A stretch of 56,674 bases of DNA from Parabacteroides sp. PF5-9 (GCF_029893105.1 NZ_JARXWG010000025.1:1-56674); one strand, 5' to 3'; positions 1 to 9,019 are shown, counted from the stretch's first letter. Numbers and translations: made by a program. Notes: generated by a model not told the origin, from the letters alone.

Positions 1-66
1 ACCCCGGGTCGATCCGCTACGCTCCTCTTCACCCGGGGTTATGCACATTAAATCCCTGCGGGATTT
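1..66 (+). repeat. Composite two-hairpin repeat (REP-like), copy A
   Basis: Hairpin 1 is ACCCCGGGT (1-9) pairing with ACCCGGGGT (31-39) across a 21-nt loop. After a short linker, hairpin 2 is AAATCCC (50-56), loop TGC, GGGATTT (60-66). The same two-hairpin order occurs, inverted, at 56599-56659 with different but still complementary arms, and hairpin 1 alone recurs at 39608-39640. It is dispersed, non-coding and looks like a REP/RNA-type repeat. The sequence may extend left of the window. Confidence 0.75.
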
Positions 67-280
67 GGCCTTTGGAAAACCTTCAATTCTTACACAATCT
101 GAAGATAAATCTTTAATCGAATTCACATTAAAATAAGGATCATTTGACAGTAAGCCTAAGGCTGTGATTGAGGAGTATTTAAACTACGACAGGATTACAA
201 TTCAGAGAGAACACTTTTCGGCTCAGCTATTCACAAAACACTTTATAAGCTAAGATTTTGTACCTTTGAAATAAAAAACG
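67..280. other. Non-coding stretch with possible decayed gene end
   Basis: No intact gene. One frame stays open from 137 to a stop near 251 and would encode about 38 residues without a start codon, so it may be the tail of a lost gene. A -7-like TACCTTTG at 261-268 lies just upstream of the hydrolase at 281. Confidence 0.35.
261..268 (+). promoter_or_regulatory. Putative -7 element for the metallo-hydrolase
   Basis: TACCTTTG matches the Bacteroidota -7 consensus TAnnTTTG and lies 12 bp before the ATG at 281, implying a very short 5' leader. No good TTTG -33 box is seen at the expected distance. Confidence 0.5.
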
Positions 281-1111
281 ATGGTTATCCGACTCATTGA
301 CACCGGATATTTTTATGCCGACGGAGGAGCGATGTTCGGTGTCATTCCCCAAACAGCTTGGAGCCGCCGGTATCCCTCTGAAGATAACAACAGCTGTGTA
401 CTGGCGATGCGTACACTTTTGATCTGCACCGATGAAGGGCGGGTGATACTGATCGATAATGGAGCCGGCAACAAACAGTTGCTTCAACTTGATTATTACC
501 GATTCTTCAATATGTCTGACCTGCATACTTCGCTGCGAAATTACGGGATCGAACCGGAGCAAGTCACCGATATGATACTGACGCATCTGCATTTCGATCA
601 TTGCGGATATACGACACATCAACAAGATCAAAAAGAGAAGTATACACTCGCTTTCCCGAATGCCACACATTGGGTCGGGAAAAAGCAGTGGGAAAACTTC
701 CTTCATCCCAACGCACTGGAAAGAGACTCCTATTTTCCGGAAAATATGCAACTTGTCGAAAAAGCCAGTCTACTCCAACTCGTCGAGTGCGATATGCAAC
801 TATGCGATTGTGTTCAACTCCGATTGTATGACGGACATACGCCCGCGCAACTGGTTCCCTATATCACGACAGCCGAACAGACCTTTGTTTTCGCAGGTGA
901 TGTGATCCCGTTAGCTGCCAGTATCTCTCCCCAATGGATCTCCGCTTATGACACCTATCCGGTGACCTCCTATACAGAAAAAATCAGGATGCTCGACGAA
1001 GCTGTTGAACAGAAACAGGCGATTATTTACTGTCACGATGCTTACACCAGTTGCTCGACCATAAAAAAGGTCAACCACTTTTATGTGAAAGACCAACTCC
1101 TCTCACTTTGA
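281..1111 (+). CDS. MBL-fold metallo-hydrolase
   Basis: A 276-residue protein of the metallo-beta-lactamase superfamily. The zinc-binding signature HLHFDH is at residues 102-107 (H102, H104, D106, H107). Further likely ligands are H186 in DGHTPAQ, D207 in FAGD and H252 near the C-terminus, so the binuclear site looks complete. There is no signal peptide, so it is probably cytoplasmic. The fold resembles quorum-quenching-lactonase-like and related hydrolases, but the substrate cannot be told from sequence. It stands alone: its stop overlaps the -33 box of the following peptidase gene, which has its own promoter. The start is supported by a -7 element 12 bp upstream. Confidence 0.88.
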   Translation: MVIRLIDTGYFYADGGAMFGVIPQTAWSRRYPSEDNNSCVLAMRTLLICTDEGRVILIDNGAGNKQLLQLDYYRFFNMSDLHTSLRNYGIEPEQVTDMILTHLHFDHCGYTTHQQDQKEKYTLAFPNATHWVGKKQWENFLHPNALERDSYFPENMQLVEKASLLQLVECDMQLCDCVQLRLYDGHTPAQLVPYITTAEQTFVFAGDVIPLAASISPQWISAYDTYPVTSYTEKIRMLDEAVEQKQAIIYCHDAYTSCSTIKKVNHFYVKDQLLSL

Positions 1112-1137
1112 GTATCGCCTAAAAATATGTACTATTG
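1107..1137 (+). promoter_or_regulatory. Promoter of the S9 peptidase gene
   Basis: TTTG at 1107-1110, a 19-bp spacer, then TACTATTG at 1130-1137 (one mismatch to TAnnTTTG). The -33 box overlaps the stop codon of the upstream hydrolase gene. Confidence 0.6.
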
Positions 1138-1170
1138 CAAATCAAATAAAGATTAAATACTTACAGGAGC

Positions 1171-3651
1171 ATGAAACACAAGTACGCCTTTTTATTCATC
1201 GCCTTATTCTGTTGCATAAATGCCTTCTCTCAGAAAATAACAGTAAAAAATTATTACTACTCAGGCCCTCACCCTATCCATATCCCTTTTATTGCCGATA
1301 GCACCAATGTGCAAGGACAAAAGTTCAATGACAAAGAGTTACTGAATACCCCCCTGTCGCTGAATCTGGCTACCCAAAAGGGAGAAATCAAAGAGACCTC
1401 TTCCGATGGGGAACTGATCTTATCCGCATCCGCATCTTATGCCCTGCACCTTGTCTCTTTCTATATTCAGAGCAACGGGTACGGAAAAGGCACCTTGACG
1501 TTGAAAGGCCCGGAACTGAAAGAGGTATATATCAATCAACAAAAACAAAATAGTCATTCAACGATTCCATTAACACTCGAACCTCAACAGTATGAGGTGG
1601 TGGTTAAATACCTGACAACCGGAAATGCTGTCGATACACTTCAAATAGTTCTTACACATGATGACTTCCTGACGGTTGAGGCTGGTCTCTTCAATAAAAG
1701 AAACTATACGTTAAGTGATGTCACGGATGGAAAACGCGTTCAGTCCGCTTCTATTTCGCCTGACGGTAAATTTGTGATCGTCAACTACAACGAAGTATTT
1801 CCCGGAGGACGGAATACATCATACACACACATCATAGACAGAACAAACGGTATGTTGATCCTCAACAGTGGGAATCGCCCGTTGCAATGGATGCCGCGTA
1901 GCAGTAAAGCCTATTACACCCGGCAAGGCATACATGGAAAAGAGTTAATCCTGGTGGATCCCGTAACGAAAGAGGAAACAGTTTCAGCAAGCAACTTGCC
2001 CGACGGGACTTTCCGCTTTTCTCCAACCGAAGATTTCCTTTTATTTTCCATTCAGGAAGAAGGACCATCAGAACGTCGTGATGTTCAACAGGTTCTGGTA
2101 CCCGACGATCGTCAGCCGGGATGGCGGAACCGTTCGTTTATTCACCGCTACGACCTGAAAACGGGCTTACTCGAACGCCTAACATACGGTTACCTCTCGA
2201 CTTCCATTCAAGACATCTCGGCCGATGGGAGATTTCTATTGTTCAGTTGCTACGAATCGGTATTGACCGAACAACCGTTTAGCCGTACCTCATTATACCA
2301 AATGGATTTAAATAGTCGCCAGGTGGATACGATTCTGCAAAGTGCGAAATATGTGGATAGAGCCTCTTTTGCCCCGGATGGGACACAACTATTGATCACC
2401 GGATCAGGAAATTCATTTGAAGGAATCGGTCTGAATACCCAATCGGGTCAGCAAGCCAACATAAGCGATGGGCAACTATTCCTGTATAATCCGGCTAACC
2501 AGCAAGCGACACCGCTAACGAAAGATTTCAATCCGTCTATCGATTACGCACGATGGAATCCCTTTGATAAACAAATCTATGCATTGGCTAAAGACCGTGA
2601 TTATGTGCGACTATATACTATTGACCCGGTAAAAAGAACGATCCGGCAGCTCCCTGTACAGGAAGAAGTATTAAATAATATCTCTTTGGCCACAAACGCG
2701 CCGGCGATGGTCTATTATGGCATGAGTGTTTCTAATCCGCAACGGTTGTATGCGATGGATCTAAAAAAAGGAGCCTCCACCTGTCTGATAGATCCGGCAC
2801 AGGAACTGATGAAGGATATTCAGTTGGGAGAAGTGCATGACTGGAACTTTGTCTCCGCATCCGGAGACTCCATTTACGGACGGTATTACCTCCCACCCCA
2901 TTTCGATCCGAACAAAAAATACCCGATGATTGTCAATTACTATGGAGGAACCACCCCTACGGCAAGAGTCTTGGAGAGTCGTTATCCTTCACACGTCTAT
3001 GCCGGCATGGGATTCATTGTTTATATCGTACAACCGAGCGGAGCCACCGGGTTCGGACAGGAATTCTCAGCCCGTCACATCAATGCGTGGGGGAAATATA
3101 CCGCGGATGAAATCATTGAAGGAACGTGTAAGTTTTGCGAAACACATCCGTTTGTCGACCCAAAGAGAATCGGTTGCATGGGCGCCTCCTATGGTGGGTT
3201 CATGACGATGTATCTCCTGACACAAACCGACCTCTTTGCCGCCGGTATGTCACACGCCGGCATCAGCGACATTACCAGTTATTGGGGTGAAGGGTATTGG
3301 GGATATTCATACAGCGAGTTAGCCAGCGCCAACAGCTACCCCTGGAACGCACGGGAGATGTATACCCTTCAAAGCCCTCTGTTTCATGCCGATAAAATAA
3401 ACACTCCCCTTCTTTTCTTACATGGTGCAGCCGACACGAATGTGCCTGTAGGAGAAAGTATTCAGATGTTTACGGCCTTAAAACTGTTGGGTAAAGAAAC
3501 CGCCTTCGTTCAGGTGGAAGGTGAAAACCATCATATTCTGGATTACGACAAACGTATTCGTTGGAATCAAAGCATTTATGCCTGGTTCTTCAAATGGCTG
3601 AAAGATCGCCCTGAATGGTGGGAGGCCTTATACCCGGCTAAAAAATTATAG
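1171..3651 (+). CDS. Prolyl oligopeptidase family (S9) serine peptidase
   Basis: An 826-residue exported peptidase. Residues 1-20 form a signal peptide ending near AFS-Q. The middle (about 180-540) has repeated blade-like stretches with SPDG/APDG motifs, as in the beta-propeller of the DPP-IV/S9 families. The C-terminal alpha/beta-hydrolase domain carries the nucleophile S673 in GASYGG, D755 in HGAADTNVP and H787/H788 in EGENHH, giving a complete triad. It should act in the periplasm or at the outer membrane, removing dipeptides or cleaving short peptides after proline or similar residues. The N-terminal 150 residues are not typical propeller and look like an extra beta domain. It has its own promoter and is likely monocistronic. 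Confidence 0.92.
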   Translation: MKHKYAFLFIALFCCINAFSQKITVKNYYYSGPHPIHIPFIADSTNVQGQKFNDKELLNTPLSLNLATQKGEIKETSSDGELILSASASYALHLVSFYIQSNGYGKGTLTLKGPELKEVYINQQKQNSHSTIPLTLEPQQYEVVVKYLTTGNAVDTLQIVLTHDDFLTVEAGLFNKRNYTLSDVTDGKRVQSASISPDGKFVIVNYNEVFPGGRNTSYTHIIDRTNGMLILNSGNRPLQWMPRSSKAYYTRQGIHGKELILVDPVTKEETVSASNLPDGTFRFSPTEDFLLFSIQEEGPSERRDVQQVLVPDDRQPGWRNRSFIHRYDLKTGLLERLTYGYLSTSIQDISADGRFLLFSCYESVLTEQPFSRTSLYQMDLNSRQVDTILQSAKYVDRASFAPDGTQLLITGSGNSFEGIGLNTQSGQQANISDGQLFLYNPANQQATPLTKDFNPSIDYARWNPFDKQIYALAKDRDYVRLYTIDPVKRTIRQLPVQEEVLNNISLATNAPAMVYYGMSVSNPQRLYAMDLKKGASTCLIDPAQELMKDIQLGEVHDWNFVSASGDSIYGRYYLPPHFDPNKKYPMIVNYYGGTTPTARVLESRYPSHVYAGMGFIVYIVQPSGATGFGQEFSARHINAWGKYTADEIIEGTCKFCETHPFVDPKRIGCMGASYGGFMTMYLLTQTDLFAAGMSHAGISDITSYWGEGYWGYSYSELASANSYPWNAREMYTLQSPLFHADKINTPLLFLHGAADTNVPVGESIQMFTALKLLGKETAFVQVEGENHHILDYDKRIRWNQSIYAWFFKWLKDRPEWWEALYPAKKL

Positions 3652-3668
3652 TTGAAGAAGGAAGAGAT

Positions 3669-3717
3669 AGAAGTTAGAAGTTAGAAAATAGAAGTTGGGA
3701 GATAGGAGATGGGAATG
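3669..3717. repeat. Seven-bp purine-rich tandem repeat
   Basis: Seven consecutive heptamers on the pattern AGAAGTT / AGAAAAT / GGGAGAT / AGGAGAT, almost pure purine apart from T at the unit ends, just downstream of the peptidase stop. No coding function; a slippage-prone simple repeat. Confidence 0.6.
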
Positions 3718-3778
3718 AGTCGTATTCTTTTTTCTTCATTAATCTCAAGATCACAGTTCATTCAAAACAAAAAATAGT

Positions 3779-4198
3779 ATGGAGAGAGAATTTAAGTCAA
3801 AAATAGGATGGTGGTACCACTTCCTGATTATCCTGATCATCGGAGGATGTATTGTCGCTTTTCTGAGTACAAATATTGGAGCCATGATCGGTATGTTGTT
3901 GATTGCCGCATTGGCTTTACATGCGATGATGAATACATACTACAGAATTACAACAGACGGGACATTGATTGCACATTGCAGTATTTTCCCGGAAAAGAAA
4001 ATAGCTATTGCCGATATTCAGGCGTTAGAATCTACCGTTATGCCGATGTTCAGCTATGCGTTATCCATGGAACGGATTATGATCTGGATCGATGATAAGC
4101 CATGGATGATGGTTTCACCAAAAGAAAAACAAGATTTCGTCAAAGCTCTAAGGAAAATCAATCCGAATATTGTTATTAAAAAAGATAATCTCTTTTAA
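3779..4198 (+). CDS. Small membrane protein with bacterial PH-like domain
   Basis: A 139-residue protein. Residues about 10-50 hold two hydrophobic segments, forming a membrane hairpin. The remaining part starts with YRITTDGTLIAHCS and continues with a beta-rich pattern ending in KEKQDFVKALRKINP, which fits the small bacterial PH-like domain family (bPH/DUF1200 type). Its function is not known. It lies 34 bp upstream of the lipoamide dehydrogenase gene on the same strand, so the two may share a transcript, though nothing else links them. Confidence 0.72.
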   Translation: MEREFKSKIGWWYHFLIILIIGGCIVAFLSTNIGAMIGMLLIAALALHAMMNTYYRITTDGTLIAHCSIFPEKKIAIADIQALESTVMPMFSYALSMERIMIWIDDKPWMMVSPKEKQDFVKALRKINPNIVIKKDNLF

Positions 4199-4232
4199 AG
4201 AAAATACGTAACACCATAAATCGACAAGACAC

Positions 4233-5585
4233 ATGAAATATGATGTAGCCATTATCGGCGGGGGACCTGCCGGATACACCGCAGCCGAGCGTGCTGCCCA
4301 CGAAGGTTTATCAACCATTCTTTTCGAGAAAAACGCACTCGGAGGCGTCTGCCTCAATGAAGGATGTATTCCGACAAAAACATTGTTGTATTCCGCCAAA
4401 TTATACGATAGTTTTAAACACGCCTCTAAATACGGCCTCTCTGTCGAACAGCCGGATTTTGATCTCGGACGCATCGTTGCCCGGAAAAATAAAGTAGTCA
4501 AGAAACTGGTTGCCGGCATCCGCATGAAGATGAACGATGGCGGAGTGACCGTTGTCAATGGCGAAGCCAGTATCCAAACACAGGGTGCAGACGGTTCACT
4601 CTTGATCGCCTGCAACGAGGAGACATTCGAAGCGAAACACCTGTTGATCTGTGCCGGATCCGAACCGGTTATCCCTCCTATTCCGGGATTAAGCGACACC
4701 GCCTACTGGACAAGTCGTGAAGCTTTGCAAAACAAAGAATTACCAGCTTCTATTGTGATCATCGGCGGCGGTGTGATCGGTATGGAGTTTGCATCGTTCT
4801 ACAACAGCATGGGCTGTGAGGTGCATGTGGTAGAGATGATGGATAAGATTCTCGGTCCAATGGACAGGGAACAGTCCGAAATGCTTCAAGCCGAATATGC
4901 CAAACGGGGTATCCGGTTTTACCTCAAACATGCAGTCACGGGTGTGGATGGAAACAAAGTGACCGTCAAACATGAAGAAGAGACAATGGTTTTAGAGGCA
5001 GAAAAGATACTCGTCAGTGTCGGACGCAAGCCGGTAACCACTGGTTTCGGTCTGGAGAATCTAAACCTGGAGTTACACGGCAAAGGCATTCGGGTGAATC
5101 CTTTTATGCAAACATCCCTTCCGAATGTATATGCGTGTGGTGATATCACCGGTTATTCCCTACTGGCACATACGGCCGTTAGTGAAGCCGAGGTAGCCAT
5201 CAAACATATTGCCGGAAAAGCCGACAAAGGCATGAGCTATAAAGCAATTCCTGCTATCGTATACACCAATCCGGAATTAGCCGGAGTCGGAAAAACAGAA
5301 GACGAACTGCAAGCGGCCGGTGTAAAATATACTGTGAAAAAACTACCGATGACCTACTCCGGTCGCTTTGTGGCCGAGAATGAGCTCTTCAACGGACAGT
5401 GTAAAATCCTCTTAGGCGAAGAAGATCAGGTGCTTGGTGTACATCTGTTGGGCAACCCATCTTCCGAGTTGATTGTACTGGCCGGTATCGCGATCGAAAA
5501 AGGAATGACGGGTGATGAACTTCGTTCGTTTGTCTTCCCCCACCCGACCGTAGGAGAGATTCTTAAAGAGGGATTGTTTATTTAA
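4233..5585 (+). CDS. lpdA: Dihydrolipoyl dehydrogenase (E3)
   Basis: A 450-residue flavoprotein disulfide reductase. The FAD-binding GGGPAG is at residues 9-14. The redox-active disulfide is C40/C45 in GGVCLNEGCIPTK, the NAD-binding loop IIGGGVIGMEF spans about 176-186, and the C-terminal H437...E442 pair in FPHPTVGE supplies the catalytic base. All diagnostic residues of lipoamide dehydrogenases are present and the length is normal. It reoxidises dihydrolipoamide in 2-oxoacid dehydrogenase or glycine cleavage complexes. No E1, E2 or lipoyl-protein gene is adjacent, so it is a stand-alone E3 here. Confidence 0.95.
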   Translation: MKYDVAIIGGGPAGYTAAERAAHEGLSTILFEKNALGGVCLNEGCIPTKTLLYSAKLYDSFKHASKYGLSVEQPDFDLGRIVARKNKVVKKLVAGIRMKMNDGGVTVVNGEASIQTQGADGSLLIACNEETFEAKHLLICAGSEPVIPPIPGLSDTAYWTSREALQNKELPASIVIIGGGVIGMEFASFYNSMGCEVHVVEMMDKILGPMDREQSEMLQAEYAKRGIRFYLKHAVTGVDGNKVTVKHEEETMVLEAEKILVSVGRKPVTTGFGLENLNLELHGKGIRVNPFMQTSLPNVYACGDITGYSLLAHTAVSEAEVAIKHIAGKADKGMSYKAIPAIVYTNPELAGVGKTEDELQAAGVKYTVKKLPMTYSGRFVAENELFNGQCKILLGEEDQVLGVHLLGNPSSELIVLAGIAIEKGMTGDELRSFVFPHPTVGEILKEGLFI

Positions 5586-5742
5586 AGAGGACTCGTTTCA
5601 TTTTGTCAAAATGTCAAATAAACCTCGCCATAAGCACGTATATCACGGGTAACATCCTTCAAAGAACAAATATCGCCTTCTCACACGATTCACCACGAAC
5701 AAAAAGAGCGCTTTTCAATCGATAAACAGTGAATTATCAACC

Positions 5743-5777
5743 CCCTTCGGAGATGATCGCAATCATTCTCCGAAGGG
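5743..5777. other. Long hairpin in the lpdA-tRNA gap
   Basis: Arms CCCTTCGGAG (5743-5752) and CTCCGAAGGG (5768-5777) pair perfectly. Inside them ATGAT (5753-5757) pairs with ATCAT (5762-5766), leaving one bulged T and a four-base loop. There is no T-run after it, so it is not a standard terminator for lpdA. Confidence 0.6.
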
Positions 5778-6222
5778 AGTTATCCGACCGGCCGGTTCGA
5801 CAGAAAAATGTCAGTTGAAAACGGATCGATATTTTACGGCTTCCAGCCGGAAAACAGGCCATTTTCAGCGCGTTTTTTTGCCGTTCTCCCCCATAAACAA
5901 AAAGAATCCAGGGAAACACACAAAATCATTCAAATGATTTTAGTAAAGGTTCTCAATGTTTTTAAAATTCTTTTAGACAACTCCAAGTGATCATCTGCAT
6001 CATTTGGAAGAGTTCCTGTTTTTTTCACTTCACGCGACCCCAAATAGGGGCTATTGAGGGCTATTTGACCGTATATACAGACTTTATGGGTTAGTAAATA
6101 TGTGAATTTAGCATCATAATGACAGCCTTTCGCTTATATTGTTTCACTTTGTCACTTAACTCAAAGAGAACCAATCCGAAAATTCGTATCACTTTCGACT
6201 ATTTTTTTCAAGGTCTTTTTTG

Positions 6223-6230
6223 TATCTTTG
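6223..6230 (+). promoter_or_regulatory. Putative -7 element for tRNA-Gly
   Basis: TATCTTTG, an exact match to TAnnTTTG, 12 bp before the tRNA 5' end. The -33 box is not convincing. Confidence 0.55.
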
Positions 6231-6242
6231 CATACAACATAC

Positions 6243-6315
6243 GCGAAAGTAGCTCAGTTGGTAGAGCACAACCTTCCCAAGGTTGGGGTCGCGGGTTCGA
6301 ACCCCGTCTTTCGCT
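6243..6315 (+). tRNA. tRNA-Gly (anticodon CCC)
   Basis: A full cloverleaf can be drawn: acceptor arm GCGAAAG/CTTTCGC, D-arm with AGCTCAGTTGGTAGAGC, anticodon stem CAACC/GGTTG around loop TTCCCAA (anticodon CCC, reading GGG), and T-arm CGGGTTCGAACCCCG. The discriminator base is T, as expected for bacterial tRNA-Gly. The CCA end is not fully encoded. A -7 box lies at 6223-6230. Confidence 0.95.
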
Positions 6316-6734
6316 CCGCTCCGAAAAGGATACTCTAAAGAAATAAATTCAATCCGAAGATAAGGTGAAGACAAATCTTGATATGAAATTCATGCAAAAA
6401 CCATCTTTTTGTTTGCAAAAACAAAGTAAATCACTCAAAATGGAGGAGATATGTAATAAATAATACGATAAATTTTGTATTAAATCTAAAAATTATTCTA
6501 TTTTTACGCCAGCTACTTATACAAAAAAAGGGAAAATTTGAACTTTACCCTGCAAACGAAAGAATAAACCAGTGATCAGAACACAACTATCGATAGTTGA
6601 ATTACTTGTAGCAGACCGGTTATACGCAATGCTCAAAAAACACCAACAGACAGCAACCGTTGCTACTGACGGTCATTGTATATCACGTCCTCCTTCCCGC
6701 TACTACTACATAAACCACCTAAATAAAATAACAA
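6316..6734. other. Non-coding gap after tRNA-Gly
   Basis: About 420 bp, AT-rich, without a supported gene. The first part (6341-6372) matches the tail of the composite repeat at the right end of the window. The rest contains no clear terminator and no consensus promoter for the barrel gene at 6735. Confidence 0.5.
6341..6372 (-). repeat. Relic of the composite repeat tail
   Basis: 6341-6360 is identical over 20 bp to 56554-56573, and the match continues, with four mismatches, to TGAAGA. At the right end of the window this word belongs to the flank of the two-hairpin repeat in minus orientation. Here the large hairpin is absent, so it reads as a decayed copy. Confidence 0.5.
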
Positions 6735-7361
6735 ATGAAACGAGCATGTATTCTTATTTTGACTTGCGTATTGGCAGCGGTTAACACTGCCGTTGCGCAA
6801 GATGGAGAGGATTCTCCTAAACGAAACACATACCTGAACGTTGGATATGTGTTTCAACAACTCAAGGGTGTAGACAACAATATGCTATTCAACAGCGACT
6901 ATGGAGTATCATTCTCCATCGGCCACACGTACTATCTGCACCGCAAACCGATTGCTAACCTGATGAAGGTAGGACTGGACGCGACCTTCTTCGATCTCAA
7001 CGTGGCAGACTACACCGACTACAACTCGCGTCACTACAATGATGGCGAAGATAGCGACCGCACTATGCAAATAGCGGCCGGTATGCAGATAGGGCCATCA
7101 CTGACATTCTTCCCACCGGTCAATGAATTGAAAGGGCATCTCTACGTCCGCTATGCACCATCGTTCTCAGGAATTGTGGCTAATGAGGACTTATACGCTA
7201 ATTATGCAGGCTTCTGGCTCTCTGGCTTGGCCGTATCTTACAAGATGATCTCTGCCGGAATGGAACTCCGATGGGGGTCGGCCAATTACAAAACAGGAGA
7301 TGAGGTAAAAGAGAAGTGGCAAACACGTGCCACAAGGTATTATGTAAGTTTTAGATTTTGA
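6735..7361 (+). CDS. Putative outer-membrane beta-barrel protein
   Basis: A 208-residue protein with a signal peptide (residues 1-21, cut near AVAQ-D). The mature part has alternating hydrophobic/aromatic strands such as TYLNVGYVFQQ and GHLYVRYAPSFSG, and ends in a strand finishing with F (RYYVSFRF), the usual C-terminal signature of outer-membrane barrels. Eight strands would fit its length. I do not recognise the family. It is followed after a very short gap by the leucine-rich lipoprotein gene, so the two are probably one operon and may work together at the cell surface. Confidence 0.72.
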   Translation: MKRACILILTCVLAAVNTAVAQDGEDSPKRNTYLNVGYVFQQLKGVDNNMLFNSDYGVSFSIGHTYYLHRKPIANLMKVGLDATFFDLNVADYTDYNSRHYNDGEDSDRTMQIAAGMQIGPSLTFFPPVNELKGHLYVRYAPSFSGIVANEDLYANYAGFWLSGLAVSYKMISAGMELRWGSANYKTGDEVKEKWQTRATRYYVSFRF

Positions 7362-7407
7362 GAATATTATGAAAAGAACAGTTATAACAATGGCATCCTT
7401 GCCGTTA

Positions 7408-8811
7408 ATGAAGACATTTAAAAATACCCTGTTGGTATTGTTTTGCGTGGTGCTTGCGGGCTGTAACTTGATAGCCGAAGATGAACCGGACTGGGATAAT
7501 CCGCCACCGGACACCGAAAATAACTTCCGTATATACAACGGTACGTTAATGGGTTATAATGGCCACGGCGGAGATATAACTATCCCTTCCGGGGTGGTCG
7601 CCATCCACATGGAAGTATTTGAAAACAACAAGGCCATCACCTCTGTGGTAATACCCGAAGGCGTGAAAATTATCGGTATGTATGCGTTTTACAACTGCAC
7701 AAATCTGAGATCAGTCAGTTTGCCTTCCACATTGCAATATATAGGAAGTCAATCTTTTACAGGATGCACTGCACTCACATCCATCACGATACCGACTTCA
7801 GTAAAAGAGATCAATTACGGAGCCTTTGAGAATTGCACGGCCTTGAATACGGTTTCGGTAGGATGGGGCATGCCTTTGTATTCGGCCGAATATGCCTACG
7901 ACGATATTTTTGATCTGTCAGCGATGACAGGAAATATAATCCCTGACGATTTTCGTGGAACTACTTATACTTATCGCTTCGCTGATGCTGACATTTTTAG
8001 CAATGTCGACCTGAGCCGTGCCACCTTAAAAGTGCCGAAAGGAGTAAGTTTTCGATATGAAAACACTCTCGTATGGAACAAATTCGGAACGATTGTAGAA
8101 GATGCCAATATAACCATACCAGCCGATGGTATTACAACGAAACCACAGGCACACAGCGCTTACGACAATCAAAGCGGAGGAATTTACAAAGGGGTCGTGG
8201 CAGGTACTACCGGATCATTTATGATTGACCTGCAAGGCACCAAACCGCAAGCAATGCTCTTCTATGACGGCATGCTTACCGACCTGATGAAACCATGGGG
8301 AGATGAAATTTTCGAATCCGGCCAGGCCATAGATTTATCATTCTTTGCCTTCTGTGGAGAGAATAATGGAGTTTCAAATACTGTATATCTCACTTTTAGC
8401 GTTGAGGCCGACGGCAGTAACCCGCAAGTCCGTATATCGGATATGAAAAGCGAAAAGATGGTGACTGTCGTAGAGAAAGAGACCTCTACGATGCATATTG
8501 AAGTCTACGAAGGCACATACTCTGGCGTGGTAAACGACTATGGCACTACCAACGGCATGTTCAACGTATTAATCAAAGGGGATGAGATAAAAGGGCTAAG
8601 CTGTTCGAATCAAGATTTTATGCCTTATACCTTGATTGGAACGATTAGCGGCAGCGACCTCTCCGTAACAGGCACGGACGGGAAAGAAGAAACACCACCG
8701 CTTATTATCACAGGCACTATCGCAAGCGGTACCATCTCCGGTTCTTATAGTCAAAATTTAGGTGAAGAACGCATGAATAACGGCACATGGTCGGGACGAA
8801 GACTCTTTTGA
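7408..8811 (+). CDS. BspA-like leucine-rich repeat surface lipoprotein
   Basis: A 467-residue protein if started at the Met directly before the signal peptide. An in-frame ATG at 7369 would add 13 residues that fit a signal poorly. The lipobox VLAGC places the lipidated cysteine at residue 19. About residues 45-150 hold four LRR_5/BspA units of the type TSVVIPEGVKIIGMYAF and LPSTLQYIGSQSF. The C-terminal half has two beta-barrel-like stretches, each beginning G-x-Y-x-G-V-V (GGIYKGVV and GTYSGVV), suggesting an internal duplication. BspA-type proteins bind host or microbial surface ligands, but the ligand here is unknown. A strong terminator follows at 8857-8897. Confidence 0.82.
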   Translation: MKTFKNTLLVLFCVVLAGCNLIAEDEPDWDNPPPDTENNFRIYNGTLMGYNGHGGDITIPSGVVAIHMEVFENNKAITSVVIPEGVKIIGMYAFYNCTNLRSVSLPSTLQYIGSQSFTGCTALTSITIPTSVKEINYGAFENCTALNTVSVGWGMPLYSAEYAYDDIFDLSAMTGNIIPDDFRGTTYTYRFADADIFSNVDLSRATLKVPKGVSFRYENTLVWNKFGTIVEDANITIPADGITTKPQAHSAYDNQSGGIYKGVVAGTTGSFMIDLQGTKPQAMLFYDGMLTDLMKPWGDEIFESGQAIDLSFFAFCGENNGVSNTVYLTFSVEADGSNPQVRISDMKSEKMVTVVEKETSTMHIEVYEGTYSGVVNDYGTTNGMFNVLIKGDEIKGLSCSNQDFMPYTLIGTISGSDLSVTGTDGKEETPPLIITGTIASGTISGSYSQNLGEERMNNGTWSGRRLF

Positions 8812-8856
8812 ACGACCTATCGACACAAGCAAAACACGACGTCTAACCCGGATAAC

Positions 8857-8897
8857 AAAAAAGAGAGCTGTTCTTCTCAGAGCAACTCTCTTTTTTT
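8857..8897. terminator. Bidirectional rho-independent terminator
   Basis: AAAAAAGAGAG pairs with CTCTCTTTTTT across an inner imperfect stem. The A-run on one side and T-run on the other let it work on both strands. It ends the barrel/BspA operon and could also end a minus-strand RNA starting near 9014. Confidence 0.8.
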
Positions 8898-9014
8898 GTA
8901 AGGAACGGTAACCAATAAAAAAACCGTTCACCTGATGTTTATCATCTTACATGCTTACAATATTAGCAAAGGATTTTGGTCATAGCGATTATACTAATAG
9001 TGTCATATTCTTCA
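8865..9014 (-). ncRNA. Candidate minus-strand small RNA
   Basis: On the minus strand a TATCTTTG -7 element (plus-strand CAAAGATA, 9020-9027) with an ATTG about 20 bp further upstream points into this gap. The next strong signal is the bidirectional terminator at 8857-8897. No gene lies between, so the predicted product is a non-coding RNA of about 150 nt. This is inference from promoter plus terminator only. Confidence 0.3.
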
Positions 9015-9019
9015 CAATG

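Larger units (their letters stand above)
5586..6242. other. Long non-coding gap before tRNA-Gly
   Basis: About 650 bp without a convincing gene. It holds an imperfect hairpin at 5743-5777 (CCCTTCGGAG against CTCCGAAGGG, extended inward by ATGAT/ATCAT) and a 9-bp AT hairpin at 5922-5941. Short open frames here have no recognisable composition. A promoter element for the tRNA lies at the right end. Confidence 0.5.

Noticed and set aside
4148-5149. Long antisense frames across lpdA
   Set aside because: They mirror the codon structure of lpdA, which has all catalytic motifs of its family on the plus strand.
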